A stretch of DNA of 9,641 nt from an uncultured Lachnospiraceae bacterium. Lineage in GTDB: Bacteria > Bacillota > Clostridia > Lachnospirales > Lachnospiraceae. Location: NCBI GenBank assembly GCA_948665105.1, contig CAPNGW010000070.1, positions 1 through 9,641 of the forward strand, written 5' to 3'. The notes below the pieces were generated by a model, which saw only the letters and a list, made by a program, of their open reading frames with translations, searched no databases and was not told where the DNA came from. Positions within the stretch are counted from its first letter, which is position 1. Each line of letters opens with the position of its first letter. This document shows, piece by piece, positions 6,012 to 9,641 of this stretch. Both the position numbers and the translations under genes were made by a program.

Positions 6012-7511
6012 ATGAGAAAGAAAAAATGGATGGCCCTTGCTCTTGCAGGCGCACTTGGTTTAAGTGCTCTTGCAGGATGCGGAAACAAAGAGAAACCTTC
6101 CACCACACCAGATACCGGAAAGGAAGAAAACCAAGACCAGAATCAGGGTGAAGAAAACCAAGGTGGCGAGAGTAACGGCGAAGTAGTAACCTTAAAATGG
6201 GTTACAGTCGGAAACGGAATGCCTGATAACTATGAGGCATGGCTTGCTCAGGTGAATCCGTACCTGGAAGAGAAGATTGGCGTAAACGTGGATATGGAAA
6301 TTGTTCCCTGGGCTGGCTGGGATGAGAGAAGAAGCATGATTGCCAACTCCGGCGAGGATTTTGATATTCTGTTTACAGACCAGGGCCGTTACGGCGCAGA
6401 GGTAACCACCGGGATTTTCCTGGAGCTTTCCGATTTGCTTCCCACCGCAGCACCTGAACTGCTTGAGTTCATTCCGGAGAAATACTGGACTGCAGCTTCC
6501 AGTAAAGGCGGCGTTTATGCAGTTCCCACCTACAAGGACAGCTCTGTAACCAACTACTTTGTATGGGATGCCGCTGTTGCAGAAAAGTATAACGTTGACT
6601 ATAAGAACATCACCGACATGGCTTCTCTGTATGAGGCACTTAAGACCATCAAGGAAGGCGAAGGCGGAAGCCCCTACTACATGTCCAAGAACGGAGCAAA
6701 TTTCCTTGCTATGAAGTATGACGATTTGGGAACCGGACTTCCTGCACTGGGTGTGAAATACGAAGACGGCTCCAAGACCGTTTTCAATCCCTTAGAGGAT
6801 CCCGATTTGTTGGCAGACCTTAAAATTGTTCATCAGATGTATAAGGATGGAATCATCAACGGCGATGCACCTCAGGCTGATGATACCAACGGATACCGGA
6901 ACTTCTTCGTGGCACAGGGCTGGAGCGGAGCTGCCAAGACTAACTGGGGCCCCAACAACGGCATTGAAAACTGCGAAGCAATCCAGTATGGCAAGACCTA
7001 CCTTTCCAACAGCACCGTTCGCGGCTCCTTAAACGGAATCTCCGTGAACAGCAAGAATCCGGAGAAGGCTCTGGCACTTTTACAGCTTGTGAACACAGAC
7101 CCCCAGGTGCGTGACTGGTTCTTCTATGGCGTACAGGGTGATAACTGGGATTACCAGGACGGCAAGGTAGCGAAGCTGAAAGAAGATCCCTGGAGCATGG
7201 CAGGTTATACACAGGGTACCTTCTTCATCGTTACACCGGAGGTTGTTTCCGAAGATGACCCATGGGGTGAGGTTCAGACCCTGAACGAAAATGCAACTCC
7301 TTCCGTGCTGCTTGGATTTGATATGGATACCAGCGCAGTTGAGACTGAGCTTGCAAACTGCCGTAACGTAATGGAGAAGTACAAAGCAGAGCTGTGGACC
7401 GGCGCTCAGGATCCTGAGGTTCTGATTCCCCAGATTGTTTCCGAGCTGGAGGCAGCAGGCTATCAGACTGTTCTGGAAACTGCGCAGGAGCAGGTAAGCA
7501 GCTGGCAGTAA
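6012..7511 (+). CDS. Sugar ABC transporter solute-binding lipoprotein (LplA-like)
   Basis: This 499-residue extracellular lipoprotein captures the oligosaccharide and delivers it to the permeases. The signal peptide has a basic start (MRKKK), a hydrophobic core and the lipobox LAGC, giving lipidated C23. Residues 24-57 are a polar Glu/Gln/Asn/Gly-rich tether. The mature part begins with the beta strand VVTLKWVTVG and has the aromatic-rich layout of family 1 solute-binding proteins. The C-terminal ~130 residues resemble the domain called DUF3502 in LplA-like proteins, recognised by general character only. The start follows AAAAGGAG at a 7-nt spacing. It is the last gene of the transporter operon and ends 70 bp before a strong terminator. 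Its codon use looks more uniform (AAC, GGC, TTC, CTT) than its neighbours', as expected for a highly expressed binding protein. The ligand is inferred to be a mannooligosaccharide. Confidence 0.93.
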   Translation: MRKKKWMALALAGALGLSALAGCGNKEKPSTTPDTGKEENQDQNQGEENQGGESNGEVVTLKWVTVGNGMPDNYEAWLAQVNPYLEEKIGVNVDMEIVPWAGWDERRSMIANSGEDFDILFTDQGRYGAEVTTGIFLELSDLLPTAAPELLEFIPEKYWTAASSKGGVYAVPTYKDSSVTNYFVWDAAVAEKYNVDYKNITDMASLYEALKTIKEGEGGSPYYMSKNGANFLAMKYDDLGTGLPALGVKYEDGSKTVFNPLEDPDLLADLKIVHQMYKDGIINGDAPQADDTNGYRNFFVAQGWSGAAKTNWGPNNGIENCEAIQYGKTYLSNSTVRGSLNGISVNSKNPEKALALLQLVNTDPQVRDWFFYGVQGDNWDYQDGKVAKLKEDPWSMAGYTQGTFFIVTPEVVSEDDPWGEVQTLNENATPSVLLGFDMDTSAVETELANCRNVMEKYKAELWTGAQDPEVLIPQIVSELEAAGYQTVLETAQEQVSSWQ

Positions 7512-7581
7512 CCCGGTTTATACGGAAGAGAAAGTTAGGCATATGATTTATTTCTGTGGAAATAATTCACAGTGATGGAAG

Positions 7582-7626
7582 GGCCGCAACAAAATAAAAA
7601 ATTCTATTTTGTTGCGGCCTTTTTTT
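7582..7626 (+). terminator. Intrinsic terminator of the transporter operon
   Basis: A perfect 15-bp stem pairs GGCCGCAACAAAATA (7582-7596) with 7605-7619. It has an 8-nt loop and seven T residues (7620-7626). It lies 70 bp after the binding-protein stop and just before the next promoter. Confidence 0.95.
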
Positions 7627-7634
7627 GATATAAT
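7626..7634 (+). promoter_or_regulatory. Extended -10 promoter for the GH130-GH38 genes
   Basis: TGATATAAT (7626-7634) is a perfect extended -10: TG, one base, then consensus TATAAT. No good -35 exists at 16-18 bp, where the terminator's descending arm lies, so the promoter would rely on the TG motif. Transcription would start near 7641, about 30 nt before the GH130 ATG. The first base overlaps the last T of the terminator tract. Confidence 0.6.
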
Positions 7635-7671
7635 ATAGGAACAGAATATATGGACAGAAAAGAGGATTGTT

Positions 7672-8661
7672 ATGAGTAAAATAATAGGAGCGGCTTTGCC
7701 AAATTTACCATGGGAAGAAAAGCCGGCCGGATATACCATGCCGGTATGGCGTTACAGTGGCAATCCCATCATTGGCAGAAATGGCAACAAGGTATCCAAC
7801 AGTGTATTCAACAGTGCAGTGGTTCCCTTTGAGGATGGCTTTGCGGGAGTCTTCCGCTGTGACAGCAGGTCCATCAGCATGGATATTTTTGTGGGAAGAA
7901 GCAAAGACGGGATTCATTGGGAGCTTGAGGATGAGCCGATACAGTTTGAGGGCACCGAGGTCGAGATTTTGAATCGTGAATATCGCTATGACCCCAGAGT
8001 ATGCTTCCTGGAAGACCGGTATTATATTACCTGGTGCAACGGCTATCACGGACCCACCATCGGTGTGGCCTACACCTTTGATTTTAAGAAATTCGTACAG
8101 CTGGAAAATGCGTTCCTGCCCTGTAACCGGAATGGTGTGCTGTTTCCGGAAAAGATAAACGGGAGGTATATGATGATAAGCCGTCCCAGCGACAACGGGC
8201 ACACACCCTTTGGCGATATTTTTGTCAGCCAGAGTCCGGACATGGAGTTCTGGGGAAAACACCGCCATATGATGAGTCCCATTTCCGGGGATGATTCCGC
8301 ATGGCAGTGCACCAAAATCGGACCGGGCCCCATCCCAATCAAGACGGATGAGGGATGGCTGATGATTTACCACGGAGTCATTACCACCTGCAACGGCTTT
8401 GTGTACCGGATGGGTGCGGCCCTTCTTGATAGGGAGGAGCCCTGGAAGGTATTGTACCGTTCCAGAGATTACATTCTGGCGCCCTACGAGCTGTACGAGT
8501 GCATGGGTGACGTGCCCAATGTGGTATTCCCCTGTGCAGCCCTTTCCGATGCAGATACCGGAAGGATTGCAATCTATTACGGCTGTGCGGATACCGTCAC
8601 CGGCATTGCTTTCACCACGGCGGAAGAATTGATTTCCTATATAAAGGAGCACCATATTTAG
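7672..8661 (+). CDS. GH130 beta-mannoside phosphorylase
   Basis: This 329-residue protein lacks a signal peptide, so it acts in the cytoplasm. GH130 enzymes split beta-mannosidic bonds with phosphate, releasing mannose 1-phosphate and saving ATP. The five-bladed propeller signatures are present: SNSVFNSAVV with FRCDSR (43-66), YDPRV with the probable catalytic acid D107, ISRPSDNG (169-176), the conserved KIGPGPIPIKTDEGWLMIYH stretch at 215-234 and IYYGCADT (301-308). R171 and H234 lie where characterised phosphorylases hold phosphate-binding residues, favouring a phosphorylase over the rare GH130 hydrolases. The length suits the shorter GH130 enzymes (mannooligosaccharide, Man-GlcNAc or beta-1,2-mannoside types) rather than the ~390-residue mannosyl-glucose phosphorylases. 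The start has AGAGG at a 6-nt spacing. A GH38 gene follows after 27 bp. The family is firm; linkage and acceptor are undecided. Confidence 0.9.
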   Translation: MSKIIGAALPNLPWEEKPAGYTMPVWRYSGNPIIGRNGNKVSNSVFNSAVVPFEDGFAGVFRCDSRSISMDIFVGRSKDGIHWELEDEPIQFEGTEVEILNREYRYDPRVCFLEDRYYITWCNGYHGPTIGVAYTFDFKKFVQLENAFLPCNRNGVLFPEKINGRYMMISRPSDNGHTPFGDIFVSQSPDMEFWGKHRHMMSPISGDDSAWQCTKIGPGPIPIKTDEGWLMIYHGVITTCNGFVYRMGAALLDREEPWKVLYRSRDYILAPYELYECMGDVPNVVFPCAALSDADTGRIAIYYGCADTVTGIAFTTAEELISYIKEHHI

Positions 8662-8688
8662 AGATTGAAGAGACAGGAGTTAAGAGAC

Positions 8689-9641
8689 ATGGAATTTTTG
8701 GACAAGAGAGTGAAGGGAATCTGCGATGAGCTTATAAAGCTCAAGGTGAAGCAGCGGCACCTGATTACGGAATGGCAGTATAAGGAAGGATTATTTATTA
8801 CACCTAAGGAGGCGGCCTTGGATTCGGCTCCCTGGGAGGTCTTTGACACCAGGACCATGCATTGGTACGGGAAGGACCGCCATTACTGGTTTCGGGCAGA
8901 ATTTACCGTTCCAAAGGAGTTTGACGGAAAACCCATGTGGATGTATGTAAGCACCCAGATTGACGAGTGGGACGATGCCAAGAACCCGCAGTTTTTGCTT
9001 TTTGTGAACGGAACACCCATTCAGGGTATGGATATGAACCACCGGGAGGTTTTCCTGTCGGAGAAGACAAAGGCAGGAGAGAGGCTGACTCTGGAGCTTC
9101 AGGCGTATTCCGGAACACTCCACCAGGAATTCAATTTGATTCCTGAGATTCAGGAAGTAGATGGGGACATAGAGAAGCTCTACTATGATTTGTGGGTGCC
9201 TCTTTCCGCTTTTACACGGATGGAGCGGGAGGACAGGAACCGGATGGAGATGGAGGAGATTTTAAACAGTGCAGTGAATCTTCTGGATCTTCGTACACCT
9301 TATTCGGAGGAATTTTATCAAAGCATCCGGGAGGCATTGGCTTATCTTGAGAAGGCTCTTTATACCGATAAAGGAGGCTATCGGGATGTGATTGCCACCT
9401 GTATCGGCCATACCCACATTGATGTGGCCTGGTGGTGGACCGTGGCCCAGACCAGAGAAAAGGTAGCAAGAAGCTTTGCCACGGTGCTAAAGCTGATGGA
9501 GGAATATCCCGGATATCGGTTTATGTCCAGTCAGCCTCAGCTGTATGTCTTTTTGAAGGAGCGGTATCCTGGGCTTTACCAGCAGATTAAGGAGCGGGTG
9601 AAGGAGGGCCGCTGGGAGCCGGAGGGCGGCATGTGGGTGGA
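8689..9641 (+). CDS. GH38 alpha-mannosidase, N-terminal 317 residues (runs off window)
   Basis: This reading frame is open from the ATG at 8689 to the right edge. GH38 enzymes are zinc-dependent retaining alpha-mannosidases. The catalytic domain begins near residue 233 with VIATCIGHTHIDVAWWW. H243 and D245 match the first two zinc ligands of the family's HxHxD motif. TREKVARSFATVLKLMEEYP, SSQPQLY and KERVKEGRWEPEGGMWV follow, all typical. The ~230 residues before it are a non-catalytic N-terminal region, as in the large Ams1/bacterial GH38 proteins of about 1000 residues, so roughly two thirds of the gene lies outside. No signal peptide is seen, so it is cytoplasmic. AGGAG at 8675-8679 precedes the ATG by 9 nt, and the gap to GH130 is 27 bp, so the two are co-transcribed. 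The nucleophile aspartate is beyond the window. It would trim alpha-mannose from imported oligosaccharides. Confidence 0.93.
   Translation, partial: MEFLDKRVKGICDELIKLKVKQRHLITEWQYKEGLFITPKEAALDSAPWEVFDTRTMHWYGKDRHYWFRAEFTVPKEFDGKPMWMYVSTQIDEWDDAKNPQFLLFVNGTPIQGMDMNHREVFLSEKTKAGERLTLELQAYSGTLHQEFNLIPEIQEVDGDIEKLYYDLWVPLSAFTRMEREDRNRMEMEEILNSAVNLLDLRTPYSEEFYQSIREALAYLEKALYTDKGGYRDVIATCIGHTHIDVAWWWTVAQTREKVARSFATVLKLMEEYPGYRFMSSQPQLYVFLKERYPGLYQQIKERVKEGRWEPEGGMWV

Noticed and set aside
7548..7565. Small TTATTTC/GAAATAA hairpin after the binding-protein gene
   Set aside because: It is a 7-bp AT-rich stem with no T-run, next to a far stronger terminator, and probably incidental.
7705..8655. Minus-strand reading frame (316 codons) opposite GH130
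   Set aside because: It is fully antisense to a confident GH130 gene and its protein has no recognisable motif. It is a shadow.

Overview
The window looks like part of a Lachnospiraceae-type (Clostridium cluster XIVa, Firmicutes) chromosome. This rests on protein character: a dimeric-type GlyRS, an LplB/YtcP-style CUT1 sugar transporter without its own ATPase, a short Firmicutes-type mannose-6-phosphate isomerase and a LacI-family regulator. Strong AGGAGG-type ribosome binding sites and AT-rich spacers with classic sigma-A promoters and U-tract terminators agree. No species can be named from sequence reading alone.

Layout, all genes on the + strand. (1) 1-401: the 3' end of glycyl-tRNA synthetase. 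(2) 402-639: a spacer dominated by an unusual ~146-nt imperfect hairpin (435-580). (3) 640-2567: a ROK-family sugar kinase and a class I mannose-6-phosphate isomerase, probably co-transcribed. (4) 2568-3709: a LacI-family regulator with its own sigma-A promoter, closed by a strong terminator and probably a second weak one. (5) 3710-4048: a 339-bp spacer holding those terminators, an AT-rich stretch, a good extended -10 promoter and a 31-bp dyad that looks like an operator. (6) 4049-7511: two CUT1 permeases and a lipoprotein solute-binding protein, ended by a perfect 15-bp terminator. (7) 7626-9641: a new promoter directly abutting that terminator, then a GH130 mannoside phosphorylase and the start of a GH38 alpha-mannosidase that runs off the window. 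The GH38 gene has no stop codon in the window and is easily missed.

Proposed joint function (inference): the ABC transporter imports a mannose-containing oligosaccharide. The cytoplasmic GH38 removes alpha-linked mannose and GH130 phosphorolyses a beta-mannosyl linkage to give mannose 1-phosphate. Free mannose is phosphorylated, possibly by the ROK kinase, and mannose-6-phosphate isomerase passes it to fructose 6-phosphate. Pairing alpha-mannosidase with a beta-mannoside phosphorylase suggests a substrate with both alpha- and beta-mannosyl bonds, such as an N-glycan core fragment, rather than plain plant beta-mannan. The LacI-type protein is the obvious candidate regulator. No transporter ATPase and no phosphomannomutase are present in the window, so both must be encoded elsewhere.

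No rRNA, tRNA, CRISPR array, transposase or phage gene was seen.
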